From the NCBI RefSeq assembly GCF_000385135.1, contig NZ_ARQM01000011.1:1054001-1118000 (forward strand): a stretch of DNA of 64,000 nt. Direction: 5' to 3'. This DNA comes from Promicromonospora sukumoe 327MFSha3.1. Lineage in GTDB: Bacteria; Actinomycetota; Actinomycetes; Actinomycetales; Cellulomonadaceae. The stretch's first letter is position 1. The number at the start of each line of letters is the position of its first letter. A model generated the notes under the pieces. That model had not been told where the DNA came from. It saw nothing but the letters and a program-made list of their open reading frames with translations, and ran no database searches. A program made the translations under genes and the position numbers. Positions 1 to 9,048 of the stretch are shown here, piece after piece.

Positions 1-77
1 CTGCCGAGCAGCACGAGCACCCCGCACCGCACGAGCTCGCAGTGACAGAACCAGCCCCCATGCACGTCTCCCCATGA
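1..77 (+). CDS. Possible 3' end of an upstream gene (partial)
   Basis: The frame beginning at base 3 is open from the window edge to a TGA at 75-77 and would give a hydrophilic tail ending HELAVTEPAPMHVSP. DUF4097 genes are often preceded by a small regulatory gene, so a coding tail here is reasonable. Only 24 codons are visible and no domain can be recognised, and another frame is open as well, so this is a weak call. Confidence 0.3.
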   Translation, partial: AEQHEHPAPHELAVTEPAPMHVSP

Positions 78-115
78 ACCTCCCGATGAACCCTCCCCAT
101 GAACGGAGCACAGCG

Positions 116-913
116 ATGACCACCGAGTCCTGGAGCGTGGCCGCACCGCAGACCATCGAGGTCGGCGGCGCCACGACTCTGACCGTCCGACTGACGAACG
201 GCCGCGCCGAGATCGTGGCCGACCCGAACCGCACGTCCGGCGCCGTCGTGGAGGTTCTCGAGGTCTCGACGCGGCCCCTGCAGATCCTCGCGGAGCACGG
301 CAACCTGCGGGTCGCCTACGACTTCCCGGGCCTGGAGGGCTTCGTGGACCGGTTCCGCGGCCTCAAGGACCAGGACGCCGCCGTCGTGCGGATCACGGTG
401 CCGGCCACGTCCGTGGTCGACGTCGCGACCGTGGGCGCCGAGGTCGTGGTGACCGGCGCGCAGGCCGGCGTGAACGTCAAGACCGCGGGCGGCGCCATCA
501 CCGTGACCGGGACCAGCGGATCCGTGACGACCAAGTCCGGCACGGGCGCCGTCAGCATCGCCGAGCACAACGGCGACGCGTCGGCCACCACCGTGTCCGG
601 TGCGGTGTCGCTCGTGGGCGCCCTGGGCCGCGTCTCGGTCCAGACCGTGTCCGGCGCGGTCACGGTCACCGCCGTCGGCACCACGCCGCTCGTCAACGCC
701 AAGACGGTCTCCGGCGCGGCGGCGGTCCAGCTCGACGCCGGCGCCCCGGTCAACCTCCGCGCGCGCAGCGTCACGGGCAAGGTCGTGATCGACGGCGCGC
801 AGGCGACGTCGAGCGCGCAGCGCACCGTCGTCGTCGACCACGCGGAGCCCGGCGCCGCGGCCTACATCTCGACCAACACGGTCTCGGGAACGGCCACGAT
901 CACCCGCGGCTGA
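116..913 (+). CDS. DUF4097 family beta-strand repeat protein
   Basis: A 265-residue protein with no signal peptide or membrane segment. From about residue 100 to the C-terminus it is built of short repeats of the form TVSGAVxV (for example TTVSGAVSLV, QTVSGAVTVT, KTVSGAAAVQ, NTVSGTATIT), the pattern of the DUF4097 family, which forms a right-handed beta-helix-like stack. Members have no established enzymatic role; some are linked to envelope stress or to HicB/PadR-type regulators. The start at 116 is preferred over the in-frame ATG at 74 because GGAG lies at 105-108. A perfect palindrome follows the stop. Confidence 0.85.
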   Translation: MTTESWSVAAPQTIEVGGATTLTVRLTNGRAEIVADPNRTSGAVVEVLEVSTRPLQILAEHGNLRVAYDFPGLEGFVDRFRGLKDQDAAVVRITVPATSVVDVATVGAEVVVTGAQAGVNVKTAGGAITVTGTSGSVTTKSGTGAVSIAEHNGDASATTVSGAVSLVGALGRVSVQTVSGAVTVTAVGTTPLVNAKTVSGAAAVQLDAGAPVNLRARSVTGKVVIDGAQATSSAQRTVVVDHAEPGAAAYISTNTVSGTATITRG

Positions 914-925
914 CGCCCGTCCCGC

Positions 926-973
926 ACGTGTCAGAGGCTCAGGTCACCATGGTGACCTGAGCCTCTGACACGT
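926..973. terminator. Perfect 48-bp loopless palindrome after the DUF4097 gene
   Basis: Every base from 926 to 973 pairs with its mirror base around the centre at 949/950 (left half begins ACGTGTCAGAGG, centre CACCATGGTG). It starts 12 bp after the stop codon. Loopless GC-rich hairpins without a U-tract are common actinobacterial terminators, but a 24-bp uninterrupted arm is unusually long. Confidence 0.7.
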
Positions 974-997
974 CTGACGGCTCACGCGTTGCTTGTC

Positions 998-1165
998 TGT
1001 CGCCTGAGCCTGCGGTTCCACTCCGGGCGCGTGCCTCGTTCCTCGGCCCACACCCTGCGCTGCACCTCCGGCTCAGTCTCTACCTGTGTCGCCTGAGCCT
1101 GCGGTTCCGCTCCGGGCGCGTGCCTCGTTCCTCGGCCCGCACCCTGCGCTGCACCTCCGGCTCAG
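998..1165. repeat. Two tandem copies of a 79-bp element with terminal inverted repeats
   Basis: Bases 998-1076 and 1087-1165 are the same 79-bp unit with two mismatches, both A in copy 1 and G in copy 2, separated by 10 bp. Copy 2 is framed by a 12-bp inverted repeat, GTCGCCTGAGCC at 1088-1099 and GGCTCAGGCGAC at 1159-1170. Its right arm overlaps the last codons and stop of the hydrolase gene on the minus strand. The inside is also partly self-complementary. It resembles a REP-type intergenic repeat; family membership is not known. Confidence 0.8.
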
Positions 1166-1770
1166 GCGACCTCGTCCTGAGGCAGCCCCAGCCAGCTGTG
1201 CCAGCCCGTGTGCAGCACGAGCCACGCCATGAGCCCGTACCCGGCCTGGCCGGGGTAGGTGCCACCGCCCTGGGCCAGGTCCGCGAGCCACTGCTCGTGC
1301 TGCGCCAGCGGCGTGTACGTCTCGACGTACGGCACCCGGCGCCGGCTGGCGACGTCGGCGAACGCGTCGGACAGCTCCGCGATCCGGTCGCCCTCGGCGG
1401 GCGCGCCCGGCGGCGGCCCGACGACGAACGCGGCCGTACGGTTCGCGTCCGCGACGTCCAGGATGTTCGCCAGGTTCAGGCGCGAGCGCGCGACCGTGAG
1501 CCCCGCGGCGACGTCGTGCCGCCCCAGGGCCACCACCAGGCGGTTCTCGACCTCGGAGTCCGGGCCGAACCGCGCGGCGGTCTCGGCCTCCCAGCGGGCG
1601 CCCAGCTGCGTGCTGTTCTCGCCGGGGACGGCGAGCGTGAACAGCATGGCGGGACGGGCAAAGTGGGTGCGCGCGACGACGCGTCCGGTCCAGCCGAGCG
1701 CACGGGCGTCTCCGACACCCGTGGCCAGCTCGTCACCGACGACGCAGATACGCACCTCGCGATCCTGCAA
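1162..1770 (-). CDS. SGNH/GDSL-like hydrolase with degenerate catalytic motifs
   Basis: A 202-residue protein with the order of SGNH (GDSL) esterase blocks: N-terminal RICVVGDELATGVGD, a central block-III-like VALGRHD, and C-terminal GTYPGQAGYGLMA. In active members the first block is GDS and the last contains DxxHP. Here the nucleophile position reads Glu (GDEL) and the His position reads Tyr (TYP), so it may be a non-catalytic or altered-mechanism relative. The TTG start at 1770 is chosen because AAGGAG lies six bases upstream (1777-1782); a longer reading from 1854 lacks a ribosome site. No signal peptide is visible, so it is probably cytoplasmic. Confidence 0.75.
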   Translation of the reverse strand: MQDREVRICVVGDELATGVGDARALGWTGRVVARTHFARPAMLFTLAVPGENSTQLGARWEAETAARFGPDSEVENRLVVALGRHDVAAGLTVARSRLNLANILDVADANRTAAFVVGPPPGAPAEGDRIAELSDAFADVASRRRVPYVETYTPLAQHEQWLADLAQGGGTYPGQAGYGLMAWLVLHTGWHSWLGLPQDEVA

Positions 1771-1896
1771 CGGACTCTCCTTGCCTGTTCCCGGCAGCCT
1801 GGCGGACGGCCGGTTCCCCATTGTGGTGCACGGAACGCGGCCGATCGGTGACAACGCGCCGACGGCCGCGTGCCGCGTCGCGACAACGCGGGACGG

Positions 1897-2841
1897 TCAG
1901 AGCAGGGTCATCCCCCAGCGGACGCCGTGCGGCTGGCCAGGGGCCAGGTGCACGAGCCGCTCACCGGTCCGGAAGGCGTCGGCGACGCAGCTCATGGGCT
2001 CGGCGGCCAGCCCCATGCGGCGTCGGCCGGGCTCGATGTGGTCGCCCGTGCAGACCTGCCACACGTCCTGCGACTCGTCCATCCAGACCGCGGCCGTCTT
2101 CCCGTCCGGGCCGGTCAGGTGGGCCCAGGACAGGCCGTCGGCGTCCCGGACGACGTCGACGTACGCGTCGTCGAGGTCCACGCCGGCCGCGCTGCGCGCC
2201 TCGCGCAGGTCGAACATGCCGGACGCCGGCTCGGTGCCGGTCGGCAGGAGCCGCTCGTCGGTCGTGACGCGGGTCGCGGCGTCGAGCCGCAGGGTGCACT
2301 CGTCGAGGTCGGCGCCGCCCGTCGACAGCCACGGGTGGAACCCGCAGCCGTAGGGCGCGGTGTCCGCCCCCACGTTGGTGACGTCGAGGGTGATCTCGAG
2401 GCCGGCGTCGGACAGGGCGTAACGCATCTGCGCGACGAGCTGGAAGGGGTAGCCGGGTCGGGCCACGAGCTCGAGCTCGAGCGTCACGGCGGAGCCCGTG
2501 TGCTCCACGACGGACCAGCGGTCGAACGCCGCCAGGCCGTGCAGCGCGGTGTTGCGGGCCGGCTCGGTCACGGGGAGCTGGTGGGTCACGCCGCCGTACT
2601 CGTAGGCGCCGTCGCGGAGCCGGTTGGGCCAGGGGATCAGGACCGCGCAGTTGAACACGGGGTTGATCTCGTCCGCGCCGAACGGAACCACGACATCGCG
2701 GCCGTCCACCGAGTACTCTCGCAGCGCCGCACCCACCTGGGTGACGGTGGCGCGGTGACCCGCGTGGCTGATGCGGAACTGGTCCCCGGAAGGATGGGGC
2801 CTTGCGGCAGCAACCGGAGGAATTTCTGTCGTCACACTCAC
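1897..2841 (-). CDS. Aldose 1-epimerase family protein (GalM-like)
   Basis: A 314-residue protein with aldose 1-epimerase features: WPNRLRDGAYEYGG near residue 70, NTALHGL, and CGFHPWL, which supply the conserved histidines of the mutarotase fold. The family interconverts alpha and beta anomers of hexoses such as galactose or glucose in the cytoplasm. The start is GTG; two overlapping TACGGT boxes (2853-2848 and 2847-2842) sit exactly six bases before the GTG at 2841 and the GTG at 2835, which fits a leaderless transcript with one of these starts. It is divergent from the aldo/keto reductase. The sugar substrate is not predictable. Confidence 0.88.
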   Translation of the reverse strand: MSVTTEIPPVAAARPHPSGDQFRISHAGHRATVTQVGAALREYSVDGRDVVVPFGADEINPVFNCAVLIPWPNRLRDGAYEYGGVTHQLPVTEPARNTALHGLAAFDRWSVVEHTGSAVTLELELVARPGYPFQLVAQMRYALSDAGLEITLDVTNVGADTAPYGCGFHPWLSTGGADLDECTLRLDAATRVTTDERLLPTGTEPASGMFDLREARSAAGVDLDDAYVDVVRDADGLSWAHLTGPDGKTAAVWMDESQDVWQVCTGDHIEPGRRRMGLAAEPMSCVADAFRTGERLVHLAPGQPHGVRWGMTLL

Positions 2842-2853
2842 ACCGTAACCGTA
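2842..2853 (-). promoter_or_regulatory. Tandem leaderless -10 boxes for the epimerase gene
   Basis: On the minus strand TACGGT occurs twice in direct succession, followed by GTGAGTGTG. Each TACGGT is six bases from one of the two possible GTG starts, the spacing expected for a leaderless actinobacterial promoter. No clear -35 is seen. Confidence 0.5.
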
Positions 2854-3006
2854 GGGCAAATTTTGACTGCGGCACGTAGCGTGAGACAGCAGACTAGAAG
2901 AGCAGGCTAGACGGTCGGGTGGCAGAAGGCCAGCGACCCACCGATGAACTGGGCCCGACGACGGGCCGCGCGGGCTGCTCAGCCCGCCCCAGCAGTAGGA
3001 GGAACG

Positions 3007-4002
3007 ATGGAACAGCAGGTACTCGGACGGACCGGTCGCCTCGTATCGGCCGTGGGCCTGGGCACCTGGCAGCTCGGCGCTGACTGGGGCGACGTCAGCG
3101 AGAGCGATGCCCGTGCCGTTCTGGAGGCCTCGCTCGAGGCCGGGGTGACCTTCTTCGACACCGCGGACGTCTACGGCGACGGCCGCAGCGAGCAGGTGAT
3201 CGGTACGTTCCTCAAGGAGCACCCCGACGCCGGGATCACGGTCGCCACCAAGATGGGCCGGCGCATGGACCAGGTGGCGGAGAACTACGTGCTCCAGAAC
3301 TTCCGCGAGTGGACCGACCGGTCCCGGCAGAACCTCGGCGTCGACCGGCTGGACCTGGTGCAGCTGCACTGCCCGCCCACCGCCGTCTACTCCACGGACG
3401 CCGTCTACGACGCGCTCGACGAGCTCGTGTCGGACGGCGCCATCGCCGCCTACGGCGTCAGCGTCGAGAAGGTCTCGGAGGCCATGGAGGCCATCGCGCG
3501 CCCCAACGTCGCCTCCGTGCAGATCATCCTCAACGCGTTCCGGCTCAAGCCGCTGGACGAGGTGCTGCCCGCGGCGTCGGCCGCCGGGGTGGGCATCATC
3601 GCGCGCGTGCCGCTCGCTTCTGGTCTGCTCTCGGGCAAGTACACCAAGGACACGGTGTTCGCCGAGAACGACCACCGCAACTTCAACCGCGACGGCGCCG
3701 CCTTCGACGTCGGCGAGACGTTCTCCGGCGTGCCCTACGAGGTGGGCCTCGAGGCCGCGGCCCGGTTCACCGAGCTGGCCCGCGACGTCGTGGGGGAGAC
3801 CCTCACCCCGGCCCAGGCCGCGATCGCCTGGACCTGGCAGCGGCCGGGCGTCTCGTCCGTCATCCCGGGCGCGCGCAACGTCGAGCAGGCCCGCGCCAAC
3901 GCGGCCGCCGGTGACGCCGCCACGCTGGGCCCGCTGTTCATGTCGGGCGTGCGCGAGATCTACGACGAGCTGATCAAGGAGCACGTCCACGACAAGTGGT
4001 GA
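3007..4002 (+). CDS. Aldo/keto reductase family oxidoreductase
   Basis: A 331-residue TIM-barrel reductase using NAD(P)H. The family signature FFDTADVYGDGRSE carries the catalytic Asp and Tyr, VATKMGRR the active-site Lys, and LVQLHCP the His; a C-terminal cofactor-binding stretch reads VSSVIPGARNVEQ. Its length is usual for the Tas/YajO-like branch. The start at 3007 has AGGAGG at 2998-3003 and replaces a longer in-frame reading from 2944. It stands alone, divergent from the epimerase and convergent with the VOC gene, with which it shares a hairpin terminator. The carbonyl substrate is unknown. Confidence 0.9.
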   Translation: MEQQVLGRTGRLVSAVGLGTWQLGADWGDVSESDARAVLEASLEAGVTFFDTADVYGDGRSEQVIGTFLKEHPDAGITVATKMGRRMDQVAENYVLQNFREWTDRSRQNLGVDRLDLVQLHCPPTAVYSTDAVYDALDELVSDGAIAAYGVSVEKVSEAMEAIARPNVASVQIILNAFRLKPLDEVLPAASAAGVGIIARVPLASGLLSGKYTKDTVFAENDHRNFNRDGAAFDVGETFSGVPYEVGLEAAARFTELARDVVGETLTPAQAAIAWTWQRPGVSSVIPGARNVEQARANAAAGDAATLGPLFMSGVREIYDELIKEHVHDKW

Positions 4003-4011
4003 CGCCTCCGC

Positions 4012-4041
4012 CCGGGCCGGATCAGCCGTGATCCGGCCCGG
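4012..4041. terminator. Bidirectional hairpin terminator
   Basis: CCGGGCCGGATCA and TGATCCGGCCCGG pair perfectly over 13 bp around a GCCG loop. It lies between two convergent genes and reaches into the last codons of the VOC gene. Confidence 0.75.
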
Positions 4042-4744
4042 CCTGGTCCGGGCGGAACACGCAGAACTCGTTGCCCTCCGGGTCGGCCAGCACGTCCCAG
4101 AAGACGTGCGGGTCGGGTGAGTCCTCGCGGCTGGTGAGCAGCGTCGCCCCGGCCGCGAGAAACCGCTCCGTGTCACCCCAGACGTCCCAGTGGATGCGGT
4201 TCTTCACGCTCTTCGGCTCCGGGACCGGGATGAAGAGCATCTGCGCGGGCAGCCCCGCGCCGTGCCCCAGCCGGTACCACGGCCGGCCGGAGAAACGCTC
4301 CGGCTCCAGCCCGAGCCGTTCGCCCCACCAGGCGCTCACCACCGCCGGGTCCGCGGCGTCCACGACCAGGGCGTTCAGGCGATAGCGGCCCACCGTCGCC
4401 GCCTGCTGCGGGAACGCGCAGAGCTCGCCGCCCTCGGGATCGCGGAGCACGGTCCAGTCGTCCTGCTCGATGTCCGGGTACTCCGCAGCCGCCGAGGCAC
4501 CCAGCCGCTCCAGCTCCTCGACGGTGGCGTGCAGGTCCAGGTGAACTCGCTGCTTCACGGTGCGCGGTTCCGGCACCTCGTTGATCCAGACCCGGTGCTC
4601 GGGGACGTCGTCCGCGAGCAGGAAGGCCGCGGCGGAGTCCCCGGCCGGGCCGGACCGCAGGCCGAGCGCGGCCGACCAGAAGGCGGCGAGCACCGGCCCG
4701 TCAGAGGCGTCGATGACCAGGTCCTTGAAGGTGGCGTCCGACAT
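4022..4744 (-). CDS. Two-domain VOC (glyoxalase-like) family protein
   Basis: A 240-residue cytoplasmic protein made of two similar halves of about 115 residues, each with the glyoxalase-like fold pattern: FKDLVIDASDGPVLAAFWSAALGL and, in the second half, YRLNALVVDAADPAVVSAWWGERLGL; each half ends in DPEGxExCxF. VOC proteins include lyases, dioxygenases and resistance proteins, and this arrangement gives no specific reaction. The ATG at 4744 is chosen over the GTG immediately before it; neither has a strong ribosome site. A strong terminator for kgd lies just upstream of it. Confidence 0.85.
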   Translation of the reverse strand: MSDATFKDLVIDASDGPVLAAFWSAALGLRSGPAGDSAAAFLLADDVPEHRVWINEVPEPRTVKQRVHLDLHATVEELERLGASAAAEYPDIEQDDWTVLRDPEGGELCAFPQQAATVGRYRLNALVVDAADPAVVSAWWGERLGLEPERFSGRPWYRLGHGAGLPAQMLFIPVPEPKSVKNRIHWDVWGDTERFLAAGATLLTSREDSPDPHVFWDVLADPEGNEFCVFRPDQAGPDHG

Positions 4745-4786
4745 CACGCCAGCGTACGGCGGCCGGGCACGGCCGTCCCGGAAACA

Positions 4787-4823
4787 GGAACGGCGGGCAC
4801 CCGGTGTGGGTGCCCGCCGTTCC
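4787..4823 (-). terminator. Hairpin terminator of the kgd gene
   Basis: GGAACGGCGGGCACCC and its exact complement GGGTGCCCGCCGTTCC are separated by GGTGT. The 16-bp stem begins 11 bases after the kgd stop. Confidence 0.8.
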
Positions 4824-4834
4824 GTGTGTGCGCG

Positions 4835-7800
4835 TCAGCCGCGCGTGAAGGCCTGCTCCAGCAGCGTCTTCTGCTGCGCCTGGTGCAGCTTGGCCGTACC
4901 GGCGGCCGTGGAGGCCGACGCCGGGCGGGAGACCACCTTGACGTACGGGACGTCCATCGGCAGCGCCAGGTGGATAAAGCCCCACGCGCCCTGGTTCTGC
5001 GGCTCGTCCTGCACCCAGACCACCTCGGCGTCGCCGTACTTGGCGAGCTCCGCGCGGATCTGCGCCTCCGGGAACGGGTAGAGCTGCTCCAGGCGGACGA
5101 TCGCCACGCCCTCGTCACCGCGCTTGGTGCGCTCGGCGAGCAGGTCGTAGTACACGCGACCGGTGCACAGGAGCACGCGGTCGACCTTGGCGGTGTCCGC
5201 CGTCGCGTCCGGGATGACCTCCTGGAACGTGCCCTCGGTGAAGTCCTCCACCGCGGACGCCGCCGCCTTGAGGCGGAGCAGCTGCTTGGGCGTGAACACG
5301 ACCAGCGGACGACGCGGCCGGGCGTAGGCCTGACGGCGCAGCAGGTGGAAGTACGACGCCGGCGTGGACGGCTGCGCGATGGTGATGTTGTCCTCGGCGC
5401 CGAGCTGCAGGAACCGCTCGATGCGGGCCGACGAGTGGTCGGGCCCCTGGCCCTCGTAGCCGTGCGGCAGCAGCATGACCACCGACGACGACTGACCCCA
5501 CTTCTGCTCGGCGGACGAGATGAACTCGTCGATCACCGTCTGGGCGCCGTTGACGAAGTCGCCGAACTGCGCCTCCCACAGCACCAGGGCGTCCGGGCGC
5601 TCCACGGAGTAGCCGTACTCGAAGCCGAGTGCCGCGTACTCCGACAGCGAGGAGTCGTAGACCCAGAACTTGGCCTGGTCGCCCGACAGGTACAGCAGCG
5701 GGGTCCACTCGGCGCCGGTCTCCCGGTCGTGCAGCACCGCGTGCCGCTGCACGAACGTGCCACGGCGCGAGTCCTGGCCGGCGAGGCGCACCGGGGTACC
5801 CTCCGCGAGCAGCGAGCCGAAGGCCGCGAGCTCGCCGAAGCCCCAGTCGATGCCGCCTTCCTTGGCCATGAGCTGGCGCTTCTCCAGGAGCTGCGCGAGC
5901 TTCGGGTGCACGGTGAAGCCCTCGGGCGGCGACGTGTGCACGTCGCCGACGCGCTGCAGGGCGTCGTGCGAGATCGCCGTCTGCCAGCCGACCATCGTGC
6001 CGGCGTCCTCACGCTGCGACTCGGGGCGCTCCAGGCCGGCGAGGTGCTCCGTCTCCGGGGCGGGCGTGAAACCGGACTTGGTCTCGGTGAAGACCCGCTC
6101 GAGCTGGGACTGGTAGTCCTGCAGCGCGTGCTCGGCCTCCTCCACGGTGATGTCACCGCGTGCGACCAGGTTCTCGGTGTACAGCTTGCGCACCGAGCGC
6201 TTGGTCTCGATGAGGTTGTACATGAGCGGCTGCGTCATCGACGGGTCGTCGCCCTCGTTGTGCCCGCGGCGGCGGTAGCAGATGAGGTCGATGATGACGT
6301 CCTTGCCGAACTGCTCGCGGAAGGCGAAGGCGAGCTCCGCCGTCCGGACCACGGCCTCCGGGTCGTCGCCGTTCACGTGCAGCACGGGGACCTGGTAGCC
6401 CTTGGCGACGTCGGTCGCGTAGGTGGTCGAGCGGGACGCCGTCGGGCCGGTGGTGAAGCCCACCTGGTTGTTGACGACCACGTGGATGGTGCCGCCGGTG
6501 CGGTACCCGCGCAGCTGCGACAGGTTCAGCACCTCGGGCACCACGCCCTGGCCCGCGAAGGCCGCGTCGCCGTGCACCAGGATCGGCAGCACGGAGAAGC
6601 CGTCGCCGCCCAGGTCGATGCGGTCCTGCTTGGCGCGGACGATGCCCTCGAGCACCGGGTCCACGGCCTCCAGGTGCGACGGGTTGGCCGCGAGGTAGAC
6701 ACGCGTGGTGGCGCCGGACTCCGAGGTGAACGTGCCCTCGGTGCCGAGGTGGTACTTGACGTCACCCGAGCCCTGGACGCTCTTGGGGTCGAGCTGGCCC
6801 TCGAACTCCTTGAAGATCTGGCCGTAGCTCTTGCCCGCGATGTTCGCCAGCACGTTGAGGCGGCCGCGGTGGGCCATGCCGATGCCGACCTCGTCGAGGC
6901 CACCCTCGGCGGCGCGCGACAGGATCGCGTCGAGCAGCGGGATCAGGGACTCGCCGCCCTCCAGCGAGAAGCGCTTCTGCCCCACGAACTTGGTCTGCAG
7001 GAACGTCTCGAACGCCTCGGCGGAGTTGAGGCGGCGCAGGATGCGCAGCTGGTCCTCGCGCGGCGTCTTGGCGTAGCCGGCCTCCAGGCGCTCCTGGAGC
7101 CACTTGCGCTGGCCCGGGTCGGAGATGTGCATGTACTCGATGCCGATGGTGCGGCAGTACGAGTCGCGCAGCAGGCCCAGGATGTCGCGCAGCGTGGCCT
7201 TCGCCTTGGGGCCGAAGCCCGCGGTCGGGAAGGTGCGGTCCAGGTCCCACAGCGTCAGGCCGTGGGTCTGGATGTCCAGGTCGGGGTGCTTGCGCTGGCG
7301 GTAGGCCAGCGGGTCGGTGTCCGCCATCAGGTGACCGCGCGAGCGGTACGCCTGCACGACCTCGGCGATCTTGGCCGGCTTGGCGGCCTCGACGTCGGCG
7401 TCGACCGTGTTGTCACGGACCCAGCGCACGGGCTCGTACGGGACGCGCAGCGCCGCGAACACGCGGTCGTAGAAGCCGTCCAGGCCGAGCAGCTTGTTCG
7501 AGATGATCTTCAGGAACTCGCCGGACTGCGCGCCCTGGATGATCCGGTGGTCGTAGGTCGAGGTGACCGTCATGACCTTCGAGATGCCCATCCGGGCGAG
7601 CTGCTCCTCGGACGCGCCGGCGAACTCCGCCGGGTAGTCCATGGCGCCGACGCCGATGATGGTGCCCTGACCCTGCATGAGGCGCGGCACCGAGTGCACG
7701 GTGCCGATGCCGCCCGGGTTGGTCAGCGAGATCGTGGTGCCCTGGAAGTCCGGCACGCCCAGCTTGTTGTTGCGGGCCTTGCGGACCAGGTCCTCGTAGG

Positions 7801-8659
7801 CCGCCCAGAACTCGGCGAAGTCGAGCTCCTCCGCCTTCTTGATGCTGGGCACCAGGAGCTGGCGCGAGCCGTCCGGCTTGGCCAGGTCGATCGCGAGGCC
7901 GAAGCCCACGTGCGCGGGCTGGTTCACGCCCGGCTTGCCGTCGACCGGCTCGTAGTGCGCGTTCATGACGGGCATGTCCGCCAGCGCCTCGACCAGCGCG
8001 AAGCCGATGAGGTGCGTGAACGAGATCTTGCCGCCACGACCACGCTTGAGGTGGTTGTTGATGACGATGCGGTTGTCGACCATCAGCTTGGCGGGCACGG
8101 CGCGCACCGAGGTGGCGGTGGGGACCTCGAGCGAGGCCTCCATGTTCGTGACCACGCGCGCGGCGGGGCCGCGCAGCTTCTGGATGTCGTCGACGGCGTC
8201 CGGGTGCGCCACGGGGCGCTCGAACGTGTCCGCGTAGTGGGTGGTGGGCGGGGTGGCGATCGGGCTGGCCGGGTTGACCTTGGGGTCGGCCGGCAGCACC
8301 TTCTCCCGCACGGGCTGCTCGGCCTCCGCGGCGGCGGTGCCACCGGTCACCGGGCCCGCGCTCTGCTGGGCAGGCGCCTCCGGTGCGGCCGGCGCCGGTG
8401 CGGCGGCGGGAGCGGTCGCCGCGGGCGCGGTCGGAGCCGCTGCGGCGGGTGTCGGGGCTGAAGCGGGGGCGGTCGGTGCGCCCTCCTTGGCGGAACCGTT
8501 CTCGCCCGGCGTGTAGTCGGCGAAGAAGTCCCACCACGCGGGGTCAACCGCGTTCTTGTCCTTCAGGTACTGCTGGTAGAGCTCGTCCACAAGCCATTCG
8601 TTGGCTCCGAATGACGAGCTCGCCACGCTGATCGACTCTGAACCAGCCTTAGGGGACAC
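4835..8659 (-). CDS. kgd: Multifunctional 2-oxoglutarate dehydrogenase / decarboxylase (E1-E2 fusion)
   Basis: A protein of about 1274 residues that catalyses the thiamine-diphosphate-dependent step of 2-oxoglutarate oxidation in the TCA cycle. Order of parts: N-terminal [16 protein letters not shown] segment, an Ala/Pro-rich linker (about residues 60-115), an E2-type succinyltransferase domain with [15 protein letters not shown], the E1 region with [13 protein letters not shown] and the cofactor loop [11 protein letters not shown], and a transketolase-like C-terminus with [11 protein letters not shown]. This fused layout is the actinobacterial Kgd/OdhA form; the Gln in HRIIQG is typical of it. 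The GTG at 8659 has AAGGTGGG upstream; the frame also stays open to 8767. Confidence 0.96.
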   Translation of the reverse strand: MSPKAGSESISVASSSFGANEWLVDELYQQYLKDKNAVDPAWWDFFADYTPGENGSAKEGAPTAPASAPTPAAAAPTAPAATAPAAAPAPAAPEAPAQQSAGPVTGGTAAAEAEQPVREKVLPADPKVNPASPIATPPTTHYADTFERPVAHPDAVDDIQKLRGPAARVVTNMEASLEVPTATSVRAVPAKLMVDNRIVINNHLKRGRGGKISFTHLIGFALVEALADMPVMNAHYEPVDGKPGVNQPAHVGFGLAIDLAKPDGSRQLLVPSIKKAEELDFAEFWAAYEDLVRKARNNKLGVPDFQGTTISLTNPGGIGTVHSVPRLMQGQGTIIGVGAMDYPAEFAGASEEQLARMGISKVMTVTSTYDHRIIQGAQSGEFLKIISNKLLGLDGFYDRVFAALRVPYEPVRWVRDNTVDADVEAAKPAKIAEVVQAYRSRGHLMADTDPLAYRQRKHPDLDIQTHGLTLWDLDRTFPTAGFGPKAKATLRDILGLLRDSYCRTIGIEYMHISDPGQRKWLQERLEAGYAKTPREDQLRILRRLNSAEAFETFLQTKFVGQKRFSLEGGESLIPLLDAILSRAAEGGLDEVGIGMAHRGRLNVLANIAGKSYGQIFKEFEGQLDPKSVQGSGDVKYHLGTEGTFTSESGATTRVYLAANPSHLEAVDPVLEGIVRAKQDRIDLGGDGFSVLPILVHGDAAFAGQGVVPEVLNLSQLRGYRTGGTIHVVVNNQVGFTTGPTASRSTTYATDVAKGYQVPVLHVNGDDPEAVVRTAELAFAFREQFGKDVIIDLICYRRRGHNEGDDPSMTQPLMYNLIETKRSVRKLYTENLVARGDITVEEAEHALQDYQSQLERVFTETKSGFTPAPETEHLAGLERPESQREDAGTMVGWQTAISHDALQRVGDVHTSPPEGFTVHPKLAQLLEKRQLMAKEGGIDWGFGELAAFGSLLAEGTPVRLAGQDSRRGTFVQRHAVLHDRETGAEWTPLLYLSGDQAKFWVYDSSLSEYAALGFEYGYSVERPDALVLWEAQFGDFVNGAQTVIDEFISSAEQKWGQSSSVVMLLPHGYEGQGPDHSSARIERFLQLGAEDNITIAQPSTPASYFHLLRRQAYARPRRPLVVFTPKQLLRLKAAASAVEDFTEGTFQEVIPDATADTAKVDRVLLCTGRVYYDLLAERTKRGDEGVAIVRLEQLYPFPEAQIRAELAKYGDAEVVWVQDEPQNQGAWGFIHLALPMDVPYVKVVSRPASASTAAGTAKLHQAQQKTLLEQAFTRG

Positions 8660-9048
8660 GCGCGGATCGCCCACCTTCACCACAGTTGCGTTCGTCGCGC
8701 GCCGCACAGGGGTCACAGCGCGCACAGCCCGAATGGTTTTCGGACCCTCCAAGGGTAGGCCCTTCACGCCTCGCGGGGGGCGTGATCACGCGGGTGTTGC
8801 GGGCGGTTCCGGTGTCAAAGAAGTAGGTTCGTCATGTTTCTCGCACACAGAGCAAAACCAGGGCAACGTTCGGCCTGGAAGTCCCCAACTTGGTGTTACG
8901 GGGTTTCGCCGGGCACGGACAACCTTTGGCGTCTGTGACAGAAATCACGGGACTCCGTCTCACGTTCTGACCCCTCGCAGCCCTAGGCTGCTGGGTTTCT
9001 CACCGGACGGCGGCGCCCGCCGGACGCCGCCCGCGGCGCAGGACGAGG
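8660..9048. other. 389-bp intergenic region upstream of kgd
   Basis: No credible gene is seen on either strand. It holds a CRP/GlxR-like site near 8934 and a weak hairpin at 9009-9031 (GGCGGCG/CGCCGCC) that may end the histidine kinase transcript. No confident core promoter for kgd was found; on the minus strand a TTGACA is present but without a matching -10. Confidence 0.5.
8934..8949. promoter_or_regulatory. Candidate CRP/GlxR-type binding site upstream of kgd
   Basis: TGTGACAGAAATCACG matches the TGTGA-N6-TCACA pattern of cAMP-receptor-type regulators at 9 of 10 defined bases. Such regulators (GlxR, Crp) control TCA-cycle genes in corynebacteria and relatives. It is about 275 bp from the kgd start, so the assignment is tentative. 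Confidence 0.4.

Noticed and set aside
2863-2900. TTGACT as -35 for the aldo/keto reductase gene
   Set aside because: No -10 hexamer at a workable distance was found, so the promoter remains unassigned.
2842-4176. Minus-strand extension of the epimerase frame through the aldo/keto reductase gene
   Set aside because: The added sequence is Arg/Gly/His-rich antisense translation; the leaderless start at 2841 fits the protein family length.
4190-8461. Very long open frame antisense to kgd
   Set aside because: High GC leaves antisense frames open; its composition is the mirror of kgd codons, with no domain or ribosome site, while kgd is unmistakable.
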